64,000 nucleotides of DNA. Origin: Clostridium sp. CAG:914 (GTDB taxonomy: Bacteria > Bacillota_I > Bacilli_A > RF39 > UBA660). Position numbers and translations under genes: made by a program. The DNA lies in assembly GCA_000437895.1 (NCBI GenBank), contig FR902129.1, forward strand, positions 1 to 64,000, given 5' to 3'. Shown here one piece after another: positions 26,369 through 35,026 of the stretch. Below the pieces are notes generated by a model that was not told the origin of the DNA, ran no database searches, and worked only from the letters and a program-made list of their open reading frames with translations. Numbering within the stretch: position 1 is the stretch's first letter; the number at the start of each line of letters is the position of its first letter.

Positions 26369-26674
26369 ATGAAACTAAAAAAAGGTGATAAAGTAGTAGT
26401 AATCGCCGGAAGTAATAAAGGTAAAGAAGGTACAATTACTAAAGTATTAGATGAAAAAGTTATCATTGAAGGTGTAAATTTACGTAAGAAACATTTAAAA
26501 CCTAAAAATAATAATGGAACTGGTGAAATTATAGAACAAGAAGCACCTATTCATGCATCTAATGTAATGATAATTGATCCTAAAACAAAAAAACCTACAA
26601 AGATTAAAAAAGTAATCGATGAAAAAGGTAAAAAGATTAGAATTTCAAAAAAATCTAATGAAAAGATAGACTAA
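26369..26674 (+). CDS. rplX: 50S ribosomal protein L24
   Basis: 101 aa. The KOW motif is at the start ([24 protein letters not shown]), followed by [42 protein letters not shown]24 is an assembly initiator of the 50S subunit. Shine-Dalgarno AAGGAGG; rplE follows after about 20 bases. Confidence 0.97.
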   Translation: MKLKKGDKVVVIAGSNKGKEGTITKVLDEKVIIEGVNLRKKHLKPKNNNGTGEIIEQEAPIHASNVMIIDPKTKKPTKIKKVIDEKGKKIRISKKSNEKID

Positions 26675-26693
26675 TTTGGAAGGAGGGTGGACA

Positions 26694-27233
26694 ATGAACC
26701 GCCTAGAAGAAAAATATAAGAAAGAAGTTGTTCCAAGTTTAATGGAAAAATATAACTACAAAACAGTTATGTTAGTTCCAAAGATTGAAAAAATCGTTGT
26801 TAATATGGGAGTAGGAGATGCACTAGCAAATTCAAAAAACCTAGAAGCAGCCGTTTCTGATTTAGCAAAGATTACTGGTTTAAAACCAATAGAAACAAAA
26901 GCAAAAAAATCAATTGCAGCCTTTAAAGTAAGAGAAGGACACAAAATTGGTTGTAAAGTAACTCTAAGAGGAGAAAGAATGTATGAATTTCTTGATAAAT
27001 TAATATCAATCGGTCTTCCTCGTGTTAGAGACTTTAGAGGACTATCTTCAAAGAGTTTTGATGGAAGAGGAAATTATACAATTGGTATTAAAGAACAATT
27101 AATATTCCCTGAAATCAATTTTGATGAAGTTGAAAAAGTAAGAGGTATGGATATAGTAATCGTAACTACCGCTAAAAATAATGAAGAAGCTTTTGAACTA
27201 TTAAAAGAACTTGGAGTTCCTTTTAGGAAATAA
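26694..27233 (+). CDS. rplE: 50S ribosomal protein L5
   Basis: 179 aa from the ATG at 26694 behind GGAGGGTGG, preferred to an ATG at 26676 that precedes this Shine-Dalgarno. Seen: [50 protein letters not shown] [18 protein letters not shown], and [21 protein letters not shown]5 binds 5S rRNA and contacts P-site tRNA. Confidence 0.97.
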   Translation: MNRLEEKYKKEVVPSLMEKYNYKTVMLVPKIEKIVVNMGVGDALANSKNLEAAVSDLAKITGLKPIETKAKKSIAAFKVREGHKIGCKVTLRGERMYEFLDKLISIGLPRVRDFRGLSSKSFDGRGNYTIGIKEQLIFPEINFDEVEKVRGMDIVIVTTAKNNEEAFELLKELGVPFRK

Positions 27234-27243
27234 GGAGGAAACA

Positions 27244-27429
27244 ATGGCAAAAAAATCAATGATTGTTAAATCACAAAGAGAACCAAAATTTGAAGTAAGA
27301 AAATATACTCGTTGTTCAATATGTGGACGTCCACATGCTGTAATGAAAAAATTTGGAATTTGCCGTATTTGTTTTAGAGAATTAGCTTATAAAGGACAAA
27401 TACCAGGCGTAAAAAAATCAAGTTGGTAA
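27244..27429 (+). CDS. rpsZ: 30S ribosomal protein S14, zinc-binding type
   Basis: 61 aa, the short C+ form. Two CxxC pairs ([20 protein letters not shown], near residues 24-43) bind zinc. The start at 27244 follows AAGGAGGAA, 11 bases after the rplE stop. A zinc-independent S14 paralogue is not in the window. Confidence 0.97.
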   Translation: MAKKSMIVKSQREPKFEVRKYTRCSICGRPHAVMKKFGICRICFRELAYKGQIPGVKKSSW

Positions 27430-27473
27430 GACTTGAAATCTAGTTAACTAGAAATAAAGAAGGAGGGAATCAG

Positions 27474-27854
27474 ATGACAGATCCAATTGCTGATATGCTT
27501 ACAAGAATTCGTAATGCAAATCAAATGCGTAATAAAGAAGTATCTATGCCTACTTCAAAGATGAAAGTAGAAATAGCTAAGATCTTAGAAAATGAAGGAT
27601 TTATTGAAGGATTCAATGTAAAAGACAATACATTAACATTAACTTTAAAATATGCTGAAAACAAAGAAAGAGTAATTACTGGATTAAAAAGAATTTCAAA
27701 ACCAGGTCTTAGAGTTTATGCTGGGGCCACAGAAATACCTAAAGTATTAAATGGTTTAGGAATTGCAATAATCTCTACACCAAAAGGAGTTATGACTGAT
27801 AAATTAGCTCGTAAAAATAATGTTGGTGGAGAAGTAATTGCTTACATATGGTAG
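27474..27854 (+). CDS. rpsH: 30S ribosomal protein S8
   Basis: 126 aa. It starts [22 protein letters not shown] and ends with the family block GGEVIAYIW after [17 protein letters not shown]. In E. coli S8 is the autogenous repressor of the spc operon. Shine-Dalgarno AAGGAGGG. It is the first gene after a slightly longer (44-base) gap. Confidence 0.97.
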   Translation: MTDPIADMLTRIRNANQMRNKEVSMPTSKMKVEIAKILENEGFIEGFNVKDNTLTLTLKYAENKERVITGLKRISKPGLRVYAGATEIPKVLNGLGIAIISTPKGVMTDKLARKNNVGGEVIAYIW

Positions 27855-27864
27855 AAGGTGAACT

Positions 27865-28404
27865 ATGAGTCGTATTGGAAAAAGAGTTTTAACTATACCA
27901 AGTAATGTTAATGTTTCAGTAGAAAATAATGTTGTAACTGTATCTGGTCCTAAAGGAACATTAAACTTAGATTTAATTAAAACAATACAAGTTAATGTAA
28001 ATGGGACTGAATTAACAGTAGAAAAATTAAAAGATGATAAATTTACTAACCAAATGCATGGAACAACTAATGCTAACATAGCAAATATGTTAACAGGAGT
28101 TAGTGAAGGATACAAAAAAGGACTTGAATGTATCGGTGTAGGATATCGTTTCAATGTACAAGGAAACACAATTACTATCCAAGCTGGTTATTCACATCCA
28201 GTAAAGATGGAAATTCCTAAGGGATTAACTGTAAATTCAATTAGTAACACAGAAATAGAAGTATGTGGAGCTGATAAATGTTTGGTTGGTGAATTTGCTG
28301 CTAATATCCGTAAAGTAAGAGAACCAGAACCATATAAAGGAAAAGGAATCCGATATAAAGGTGAATATGTTCGTCGTAAAGAAGGAAAAAAAGCATCTAA
28401 ATAA
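27865..28404 (+). CDS. rplF: 50S ribosomal protein L6
   Basis: 179 aa, normal length. Seen: MSRIGKRVLTIPSNVNV, VSGPKGTLNLDL, GVSEGYKKGLECIGVGYRF, and the C-terminal block VREPEPYKGKGIRYKGEYVRRKEGKKASK. Shine-Dalgarno GAAGGTG, 10 bases after rpsH. Binds the sarcin-ricin region of 23S rRNA. Confidence 0.98.
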   Translation: MSRIGKRVLTIPSNVNVSVENNVVTVSGPKGTLNLDLIKTIQVNVNGTELTVEKLKDDKFTNQMHGTTNANIANMLTGVSEGYKKGLECIGVGYRFNVQGNTITIQAGYSHPVKMEIPKGLTVNSISNTEIEVCGADKCLVGEFAANIRKVREPEPYKGKGIRYKGEYVRRKEGKKASK

Positions 28405-28422
28405 TAAGTGAAGGAGATTCTT

Positions 28423-28785
28423 ATGATAAAGAAAGTTTCAAGAAATGAGATGCGTTTAGAAAGACATAAAAGAATAAGAAAAACACTTTCAGGAACTGCT
28501 GAAAGACCTAGACTTAATGTCTTCAGATCAAACGCAAATATTATAGCTCAAATCATCGATGATGAAAAAGGTGTTACTTTAGTAAGTGCTTCTACATTAG
28601 AAAAAGATCTAAAGATTGCTAATGGAGGAAATATTGAAGCAGCCAAAATCATCGGACAAGAGATTGCAAAAAGAGCAAAAAAAGCAAAAATTACGCAAGT
28701 AGTATTTGATAGAGGTGGATACCTATATCATGGACGTGTTAAAGCACTTGCTGATGCAGCACGCGAAAGCGGACTAGAATTCTAA
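28423..28785 (+). CDS. rplR: 50S ribosomal protein L18
   Basis: 120 aa from the ATG at 28423 behind AAGGAGA; an in-frame GTG at 28408 precedes that Shine-Dalgarno and is rejected. Seen: [40 protein letters not shown] and [28 protein letters not shown]. Binds 5S rRNA with L5. Confidence 0.97.
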   Translation: MIKKVSRNEMRLERHKRIRKTLSGTAERPRLNVFRSNANIIAQIIDDEKGVTLVSASTLEKDLKIANGGNIEAAKIIGQEIAKRAKKAKITQVVFDRGGYLYHGRVKALADAARESGLEF

Positions 28786-28798
28786 TAAGGAGGATGTT

Positions 28799-29389
28799 AT
28801 GGACGAAAATAAAAACGAATCACAAGTTAATACTGAAAAAGTTACAAAGTTCAAGAAAAATGACAAAAAAAATAACAGAAGACCAAAAAGAACTTTTGAT
28901 AAACCAAAAAGTGATTTAGAAGATAAAGTTATTTGTATTAACAGAGTAACTAAAGTAGTTAAAGGTGGACGTCAATTTCGTTTTTCAGCTACCGTTGTAG
29001 TTGGAAATAGAAAAGGCAAAGTTGGCATAGGAACAGGAAAAGCCAAAGAAATGCCAGATGCAGTAAAGAAAGCTACACAATCAGCAACTAAAAATTTAGT
29101 AAATGTTGAATTAATAGATAATCGTACAATTTCACATGAAATTATAGTAAAAGAAGGAGCTGTTAGAGTTATGTTAAAACCAGCTGCTGAAGGTACTGGA
29201 GTTATAGCTGGTGGACCAGTTAGAGATGTACTTGAATTAGCAGGTGTTAAAGATGTATTATCTAAGAATTTAGGTTCAAGTACAAAAATTAACATGGCTA
29301 GAGCCACTTTAAAATGCTTAGCAAATCAAAAATCACCAAGCCACGTTGCAAAATTAAGAGGACGCTCAGTAGAGGAGATTTTAGGATAA
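28799..29389 (+). CDS. rpsE: 30S ribosomal protein S5 with basic N-terminal extension
   Basis: 196 aa versus ~166 usual. The additional ~30 N-terminal residues are Lys, Asn and Arg rich ([15 protein letters not shown]). The conserved core begins [31 protein letters not shown] and continues [20 protein letters not shown] and [22 protein letters not shown]. Its stop overlaps the rplO start (TAATG). rpmD (L30), which normally follows, is absent. Confidence 0.97.
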   Translation: MDENKNESQVNTEKVTKFKKNDKKNNRRPKRTFDKPKSDLEDKVICINRVTKVVKGGRQFRFSATVVVGNRKGKVGIGTGKAKEMPDAVKKATQSATKNLVNVELIDNRTISHEIIVKEGAVRVMLKPAAEGTGVIAGGPVRDVLELAGVKDVLSKNLGSSTKINMARATLKCLANQKSPSHVAKLRGRSVEEILG

Positions 29390-29838
29390 TGAAATTAAAT
29401 GAATTAAGATATAATGAATTTTCTACAAATTCAAAATCTAGAAAAAGAGTAGGCCGTGGACCTGGTTCAGGTAACGGTAAAACAAGTGGTAAAGGTGAAA
29501 AAGGACAAAACGCTAGAAGTGGTGGAGGCGTAAGATTAGGATTTGAAGGTGGACAATTACCATTATTCAGAAGACTATCAAAAAGAGGATTCAACAACTA
29601 TAATTTTAGAACTAATTATGCAGTAATTAATTTATCAGACTTAGAAAAGTTTGCTGATGGAACAGAAGTTACACCAGAATTATTAATAGAAAATGGTATA
29701 ATAAAAAAACAATTAGATGGTATTAAAGTGTTAGGACACGGAACACTTACTAAAAAGCTAAATGTAAAAGCTAACAAGTTCTCAACGACTGCAAAAGAAA
29801 AAATAGAAGCTATTGGTGGAACAACAGAGGTGATCTAA
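29389..29838 (+). CDS. rplO: 50S ribosomal protein L15
   Basis: 149 aa from the ATG at 29389, overlapping the rpsE stop by one base; AGAGGAG upstream within rpsE serves as Shine-Dalgarno. Seen: [31 protein letters not shown] glycine-rich N-terminus, [21 protein letters not shown] and a [21 protein letters not shown]-terminal block. Its position directly after rpsE is where rpmD should be. Overlaps secY by one base. Confidence 0.96.
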   Translation: MKLNELRYNEFSTNSKSRKRVGRGPGSGNGKTSGKGEKGQNARSGGGVRLGFEGGQLPLFRRLSKRGFNNYNFRTNYAVINLSDLEKFADGTEVTPELLIENGIIKKQLDGIKVLGHGTLTKKLNVKANKFSTTAKEKIEAIGGTTEVI

Positions 29839-31100
29839 TGTTTAAATCATTAAAGCTTTTGTTTAATAAAAAAAATAAAGATATAAGAAAAAGAATATTA
29901 TTTACGTTAGGTTGTTTATTTGTATTTATAATAGGTACAACTATTCCAGTACCAGGAACACAAGGAGCATTATCAGGACTTGGTATATGGGAATTATATA
30001 ACTCAATTACTGGTGGTGCATTAAAGAATTTTTCTATATTTGCACTTGGAGTAATGCCTTATATATCAGCTTCCATTATCACTGGAATATTGCAAATGGA
30101 TATAATACCATATTTTACCGAATTAAAAGATTCAGGACCTGCCGGTAGACAAAAAATTAATCAAATAAATAGATATTTAGGTATTGCCTTAGCATTTCTA
30201 CAAGGATTTGCAATGTCATTTGCCTTCATTAAAGGAGCTGGAGCTCTAACTTATCTAAAAACAGCATTAATATTAACTGCAGGTACAGCTTTCTTGTTAT
30301 GGTTAGGAGACCAAATAACACAAAAAGGAATAGGTAATGGAATAAGTTTATTAATTATGGCAGGTATAATTGCAACAATACCGAACATGTTTATCGAAAC
30401 ATTCCAAGCACTAATTCTTGAAAGAACTGGTTCATTATTTATTGGAATATTATCTTTTGCATTATTTGTATTATTCTATATCGTTATCATTGTAGGTATA
30501 GTATATATTGAAAAATCAGAAAGAAGAATACCAATTCAATATGCTAATCAAACAACAAGTGCATATGGAAATAGACAAAATTATATTCCATTTAAATTAA
30601 ATTCAGCAAGTGTTATGCCGGTAATACTATCTTCAGTATTATTTACAATACCAGCATTTATAGCAGGACTTATGAGTCCAGATAAACCATTTGCTAAATT
30701 TGTAACTAAGTACATAGATTATAAAACACCCGTAGGATTTACATTATACATTATATTTATAATAGTATTCTGTTATTTCTACACATTCTTACAAATAAAC
30801 CCAGAAGAGTTATCTAAAAACCTTAATAAACAAGGAGGATATATTCCAGGTATAAGACCAGGAAAAGAAACCAAAGATTATATAAGTATGATTTTAGGTA
30901 GAATTACTTTTGTCGGAGCTATCAGTATTGCTATAATAGCAGGACTTCCTATAATATTTTCAAGTTTTATAGATATAGGATTACCAGCTAGTGCAAGTAT
31001 TGGTGGAACAGGAATATTAATTGTAATTGGGGTAGCATTAGAAACTTATAATCAACTAGAAAGTAGTTTAATAAATAGAAATTATAAAGGCGGTAGATAA
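29838..31100 (+). CDS. secY: Protein translocase subunit SecY
   Basis: 420 aa, ten predicted membrane spans. Seen: RILFTLGCLFVFIIGTTIPVPG in span 1, the plug region, GVMPYISASIITGILQM, the TM5 QKGIGNGISLLIMAGI motif, the cytoplasmic loop ERRIPIQYANQ and IPFKLNSASVMPVI, and the ribosome-facing loop NLNKQGGYIPGIRPGKETKDYI. It forms the SecYEG channel. Start ATG overlaps the rplO stop. Followed by adk one base later. Confidence 0.97.
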   Translation: MFKSLKLLFNKKNKDIRKRILFTLGCLFVFIIGTTIPVPGTQGALSGLGIWELYNSITGGALKNFSIFALGVMPYISASIITGILQMDIIPYFTELKDSGPAGRQKINQINRYLGIALAFLQGFAMSFAFIKGAGALTYLKTALILTAGTAFLLWLGDQITQKGIGNGISLLIMAGIIATIPNMFIETFQALILERTGSLFIGILSFALFVLFYIVIIVGIVYIEKSERRIPIQYANQTTSAYGNRQNYIPFKLNSASVMPVILSSVLFTIPAFIAGLMSPDKPFAKFVTKYIDYKTPVGFTLYIIFIIVFCYFYTFLQINPEELSKNLNKQGGYIPGIRPGKETKDYISMILGRITFVGAISIAIIAGLPIIFSSFIDIGLPASASIGGTGILIVIGVALETYNQLESSLINRNYKGGR

Positions 31101-31101
31101 A

Positions 31102-31758
31102 TTGAAGAATATTATATTTATTTCCCCACCAGCTGCAGGTAAGGGGACACAAGCTAAGTTTATTAGTAAGGAATATAATATTCCTCATATCGCAACCGGA
31201 GATTTATTAAGAGAAGAAATAGAAAAGAATACAGAAATAGGTATCCAAATAAAAGAAGATATGGATAAAGGTAATTTAGTAAGTGATTCCATTTTAGAAT
31301 CAATTCTAAAAAATAAGTTATCTACCTGTAAAAACGGATTTATTTTAGATGGATATCCTAGAAACATATCTCAAGCCAAAATATTAGAAGAAATATTAAA
31401 AGAATTAAATCAAGATCTAGGAGTAGTAATATACTTAGATATAGATAAAAAGTTAGCCCTAAATAGAGCATTAGGAAGAATAACTTGTCCTAAATGTGGA
31501 GCTTCCTTTAATGAGATAATTGAAAATTCTAAACCCAAAAATATTGGGATATGTGATTACTGCAATAGTACTTTAGTAAAAAGAAGTGATGATAATGAAG
31601 AATCTTTCTTAAATAGATTTGATACTTATCTAAATAAAACTAAAGAACTAATAGATTATTATAATGATTTAGGAGTATTAAGAACTATAAAAATAGATGA
31701 TAATTCTACTCCAAAGTCAGATTATAAAAAAATTAAGGAGATATTAGAAAATGATTAA
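31102..31758 (+). CDS. adk: Adenylate kinase, zinc-lid type
   Basis: 218 aa. Starts at TTG (31102), since no ATG or GTG lies before the P-loop; the Shine-Dalgarno is weak (AAGGCGG). The P-loop reads SPPAAGKGTQAK rather than the usual GPPGAGKGTQA. Also seen: IATGDLLREE, DGYPRNISQA, and a lid with four cysteines (CPKCGASF and CDYCNSTL) expected to bind zinc, then RFDTYLNKTKELIDYY. Converts ATP and AMP to two ADP. It overlaps map by eight bases. Confidence 0.95.
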   Translation: MKNIIFISPPAAGKGTQAKFISKEYNIPHIATGDLLREEIEKNTEIGIQIKEDMDKGNLVSDSILESILKNKLSTCKNGFILDGYPRNISQAKILEEILKELNQDLGVVIYLDIDKKLALNRALGRITCPKCGASFNEIIENSKPKNIGICDYCNSTLVKRSDDNEESFLNRFDTYLNKTKELIDYYNDLGVLRTIKIDDNSTPKSDYKKIKEILEND

Positions 31759-32509
31759 TATAAAATCAGATTATGAAATATCACTTATGAAAATAGCTGG
31801 TAATATAGTTTACCAAACTCACCAATATTTAAAACCATATATAAAACCGGGAATAACCACTAAAGAATTAGATAAGTTAGCATATGACTTTATAATAAGT
31901 AAAGATGCAACACCATCATTTCTTAATTATAATGGTTTTCCTGGAACAATATGTACTTCTATAAATGAAGAAGTAGTACATGGTATACCATCTAATAGAA
32001 AATTAAAAAATGGTGATATAATTGGAATAGATATTGGAGCATGTTATCATGGATATCATGGTGATTCAGCTTGGTCTTATCCTGTTGGAAATGTTAGCAA
32101 GGAAGTAAGTTATTTATTAGAACATACAGAAAAAGCCTTATATGAAGGATTAAAACAAGCTAAACCAGGTAATCATATAGGTGACATATCAAATGCTATT
32201 GAATGTTATGCAAAAAAGCATAATTTAGGAATAGTAAAAGAATTAGTAGGGCATGGAGTAGGAAGTAAACTACACGAAAGCCCAGATGTACCTAACTATG
32301 GAAAAAAAGGTACAGGACCACTATTAACAGAAGGAATGACTATAGCCGTTGAACCTATGTTAAATTTAGGAACACCTAAAATATATATATTAGAGGATGA
32401 TTGGACTATAGTAACAAGAGACAATAAACCTTCTGCTCACTTTGAACATAGTATTGTCATAACCAAAGATGGTTATAAAATTTTAACAGGAGATGATAAT
32501 TTTGAGTAA
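31751..32509 (+). CDS. map: Type I methionine aminopeptidase
   Basis: 252 aa. Removes N-terminal Met from nascent proteins. The five metal ligands are in the expected blocks: [23 protein letters not shown] (two Asp), [20 protein letters not shown] (His), MTIAVEPML (Glu) and [10 protein letters not shown] (Glu). No N-terminal zinc or SH3 extension, as expected for the short type Ia. Starts inside adk behind AAGGAGA; its end overlaps infA. Confidence 0.96.
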   Translation: MINIKSDYEISLMKIAGNIVYQTHQYLKPYIKPGITTKELDKLAYDFIISKDATPSFLNYNGFPGTICTSINEEVVHGIPSNRKLKNGDIIGIDIGACYHGYHGDSAWSYPVGNVSKEVSYLLEHTEKALYEGLKQAKPGNHIGDISNAIECYAKKHNLGIVKELVGHGVGSKLHESPDVPNYGKKGTGPLLTEGMTIAVEPMLNLGTPKIYILEDDWTIVTRDNKPSAHFEHSIVITKDGYKILTGDDNFE

Positions 32510-32720
32510 AAATGATATAATAGAAGCCCAAGGAAAAGTAGTAGAACTATTGAGGGGTGGTTCATTTAAAGTTGAACTCGAAGGCGGCCACATTATTGAA
32601 GCTCATGTTTCTGGTAAAATGCGTGTAAATAATATACGTATCTTACCAGGCGATACAGTGGTTGTAGAATTATCACCATATGATTTAACACATGGGCGAA
32701 TTACTTATAATAAAAAGTAA
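32502..32720 (+). CDS. infA: Translation initiation factor IF-1
   Basis: 72 aa from a TTG start at 32502, giving [20 protein letters not shown], the exact family length. An ATG at 32493 would put the Shine-Dalgarno AGGAG (32488-32492) directly against the start, whereas it is nine bases from the TTG. S1/OB-fold pattern [33 protein letters not shown]. Overlaps the map stop by eight bases. Confidence 0.95.
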   Translation: MSKNDIIEAQGKVVELLRGGSFKVELEGGHIIEAHVSGKMRVNNIRILPGDTVVVELSPYDLTHGRITYNKK

Positions 32721-32736
32721 AATAGGAGGATAAATT

Positions 32737-32850
32737 ATGAAAGTAAAAGCTTCAGTAAAACCTATCTGCGCCAAATGTAAAGTAATTAAGCGTAAAGGAA
32801 AAGTAATGATAATTTGTGAAAATCCAAAACACAAGCAAAAACAAGGTTAA
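32737..32850 (+). CDS. rpmJ: 50S ribosomal protein L36
   Basis: 37 aa, the normal length, too short for default gene calling. Reads [21 protein letters not shown], then [15 protein letters not shown], with the Cys-x-x-Cys...Cys...His zinc ribbon intact. Shine-Dalgarno AGGAGG, 16 bases after infA and 14 before rpsM. Confidence 0.97.
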   Translation: MKVKASVKPICAKCKVIKRKGKVMIICENPKHKQKQG

Positions 32851-32864
32851 TTTAGGAGGAAAGA

Positions 32865-33230
32865 ATGGCAAGAATTAAAGGTATTGATATACCAAATGAA
32901 AAAAGAGTCGAAATTGCATTAACTTACATTTATGGTATTGGAAGAAGTTTATCAAATACAATTCTTAAAGATGCAAATGTCGATAAAAACAAAAAAGCTA
33001 AAGACTTAACTGAAGAAGAAATATCTAGAATAAGAAAAGAAGTTGAAAAATATCCAGTTGAAGGTGACTTAAGAAGAGAAGTTAACATGAATATCAAAAC
33101 AAAAATGGAAATCAACTCATACGAAGGAACTAGACATAAAAAGAATTTACCAGTTAGAGGTCAAAGAACAAACAGAAATGCTAGAACTCGTAAAGGTAAA
33201 GGTAAAGTTGTAGCTAATAAGAAAAAATAG
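32865..33230 (+). CDS. rpsM: 30S ribosomal protein S13
   Basis: 121 aa. Seen: [26 protein letters not shown], the H2TH region, [16 protein letters not shown] and the C-terminal tail [27 protein letters not shown], all typical. It contacts the 50S subunit and P-site tRNA. Shine-Dalgarno TAGGAGG. Confidence 0.98.
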   Translation: MARIKGIDIPNEKRVEIALTYIYGIGRSLSNTILKDANVDKNKKAKDLTEEEISRIRKEVEKYPVEGDLRREVNMNIKTKMEINSYEGTRHKKNLPVRGQRTNRNARTRKGKGKVVANKKK

Positions 33231-33249
33231 TTAATAAGGAGGATTTTAT

Positions 33250-33636
33250 ATGGGATCATATAATGCTAGAAAAAGAAAAGTTAAAAAAACTGTTCCTACT
33301 GGCCAAGTCCACATTCAATCAACATTTAACAATACAATAATCACTGTAACTGACTTAGATGGCAATGTTATAAGTTGGGCTTCTGCTGGAACACTAGGAA
33401 TTAAAGGAAGTAAAAAATCAACTCCATACGCTGCAGGAATGGCTGCAGAAAAAGCAGCAAAAGTTGCTTACGATATGGGAATGAGAACAGTTGATGTATT
33501 TGTAAAAGGATTAGGTGCTGGAAGAGAAACAGCCATCAGATCTTTAGCTACTGTTGGATTAGAAGTAAAAACAATTACTGATGTAACACCAATTCCACAT
33601 AACGGATGCCGTCCACCAAAAAGACGCCGTCCATAA
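33250..33636 (+). CDS. rpsK: 30S ribosomal protein S11
   Basis: 128 aa. Seen: [59 protein letters not shown] and the C-terminal [14 protein letters not shown]. rpsD (S4) does not follow, as in Bacillus where it is elsewhere. Shine-Dalgarno AAGGAGG. Confidence 0.98.
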   Translation: MGSYNARKRKVKKTVPTGQVHIQSTFNNTIITVTDLDGNVISWASAGTLGIKGSKKSTPYAAGMAAEKAAKVAYDMGMRTVDVFVKGLGAGRETAIRSLATVGLEVKTITDVTPIPHNGCRPPKRRRP

Positions 33637-33655
33637 AAAGAAGGGAGAAATAATT

Positions 33656-34609
33656 GTGTTAAAATTTGAAAAACCAGAATATAAAGTAAAAGAATATCAA
33701 AAAGATAATTTTTATGGAAAATTTGAAATTGAACCATTAGAAAGAGGATTTGGAACAACTCTAGGTAATGCTTTAAGAAGAGTAATGTTATCAAGTTTAC
33801 CTGGAGATGCTATTACAAGTATTAAAATAGATGGAGTAGCACATGAGTTTCAAAAACTAGATGGAGTAATTGAAGATGTAACAGCTATCGTTTTAAATGT
33901 AAAAAGCATAGTATTAAAAAATCATTCAGATGATTATGATAAAATACTTAGAGTATCAGCCGTAGGACCATGTGTTGTTACTGCAGGTGACATTGAAAAA
34001 GATGCTGATATAGAAATATTTAATCCAGAACAAGTAATTGCTACACTAGCTGAAGGTGGTTCATTCAATATGGAAATGACTATTGCAAATGGTAGAGGAT
34101 ATACTAGAAGTGAAGAAAACAAAGAAACATTCAAAAATAACAAAATGAATGTTATAGCTGTAGATAGTTTATATTCACCAATTGAAAGAATTAACTATGA
34201 AGTTGAAAGTGCGAGAGTAGGTCAAAACAATAACTATGATAAATTAATATTAGAAGTATGGACAAACGGTTCTATTACTCCAGAAGAAGCTATCTCATTA
34301 GCAAGTAGAATATTAATTGAACATTTCCAAATATTAGCAGAATTAAATGAAATAGCAGATGAAACAGGATTAATGACTTCAAAAGTAGAAGATCCTAGCT
34401 TAAAAATATTAGAAACTTCAATAGATGACCTAGATTTCTCAGTAAGAGCATATAACTGTTTAAAAAGAGCAGGAATTCTTACACTTCGTGATTTAGTTGA
34501 TAAGACAGAAAATGAAATGATGAAAATTAGAAATCTAGGAAAGAAATCATTAAAAGAAGTTATTGATAAAGTAAAAGAAATGGGTCTAAACTTCAAAAAT
34601 GAAGACTAA
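33656..34609 (+). CDS. rpoA: DNA-directed RNA polymerase subunit alpha
   Basis: 317 aa, starting at GTG (33656) behind AAGGGAG. N-terminal dimerisation domain: FEIEPLERGFGTTLGNALRRVMLSSLPG, then EIFNPEQVIATL and IERINYEVESARVGQ. C-terminal DNA-binding domain from about residue 250: IDDLDFSVRAYNCLKRAGILTL, LVDKTENEMMKIRNLGKKSLKEV. The intact alphaCTD is consistent with the A-rich UP-element-like tract before the S10 promoter. Confidence 0.98.
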   Translation: MLKFEKPEYKVKEYQKDNFYGKFEIEPLERGFGTTLGNALRRVMLSSLPGDAITSIKIDGVAHEFQKLDGVIEDVTAIVLNVKSIVLKNHSDDYDKILRVSAVGPCVVTAGDIEKDADIEIFNPEQVIATLAEGGSFNMEMTIANGRGYTRSEENKETFKNNKMNVIAVDSLYSPIERINYEVESARVGQNNNYDKLILEVWTNGSITPEEAISLASRILIEHFQILAELNEIADETGLMTSKVEDPSLKILETSIDDLDFSVRAYNCLKRAGILTLRDLVDKTENEMMKIRNLGKKSLKEVIDKVKEMGLNFKNED

Positions 34610-34624
34610 TTAAGGAGGAAAATA

Positions 34625-34966
34625 ATGGCATACAGAAAATTAGGTAGAAATACTAAACAAAGAAGAAGTATGTTAGCGACTTTAACAAAGCAATTAATAT
34701 TAAACGAAAGAATAATAACTACTGAAACAAGAGCAAAAGAAGTTAGAAAAAGCTTTGATAAAATGGTTACATATGGAAAAAACGGTTCTTTAGTATCTCG
34801 TAGATTAGCCTTAGCTTTCTTACATAATGATAAAGAATGTGTTAATAAAGTATTTAATGAATTAGCACCTCGTTATAAAGAAAGAAATGGTGGATATACT
34901 AGAATCACTAAATATAAAGAAAGAAAAGGAGATAACGCATTACTTGTTATCTTAGAATTAGTATAA
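34625..34966 (+). CDS. rplQ: 50S ribosomal protein L17
   Basis: 113 aa. Seen: [51 protein letters not shown] and the C-terminal [25 protein letters not shown]. It is the last gene of the ribosomal block; a terminator begins one base after its stop. The energy-coupling-factor genes that follow in Bacillus are not here. Confidence 0.97.
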   Translation: MAYRKLGRNTKQRRSMLATLTKQLILNERIITTETRAKEVRKSFDKMVTYGKNGSLVSRRLALAFLHNDKECVNKVFNELAPRYKERNGGYTRITKYKERKGDNALLVILELV

Positions 34967-34991
34967 GGTAAGTTTAATACTTATCTTTTTT
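34967..34991 (+). terminator. Terminator of the ribosomal operon
   Basis: GGTAAGT (34967-34973) / ACTTATC (34979-34985, one G-U pair), five-base loop, then T-run to 34991. It ends the S10-spc-alpha transcript. Confidence 0.75.
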
Positions 34992-34999
34992 ATATAACA

Positions 35000-35026
35000 A
35001 AAAAATCACCTTAATTGGTGATTTTT
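35000..35026. terminator. clpB terminator
   Basis: AAAAATCACC (35001-35010) / GGTGATTTTT (35017-35026), loop TTAATT. Strong stem with A/T tracts on both sides; acts on clpB coming from the right and backs up the rplQ terminator from the left. It contains the clpB stop codon. Confidence 0.85.

Noticed and set aside
28972..29597. Minus-strand open frames across rpsE and rplO
   Set aside because: Antisense shadows of conserved ribosomal genes, without Shine-Dalgarno sequences or promoters.
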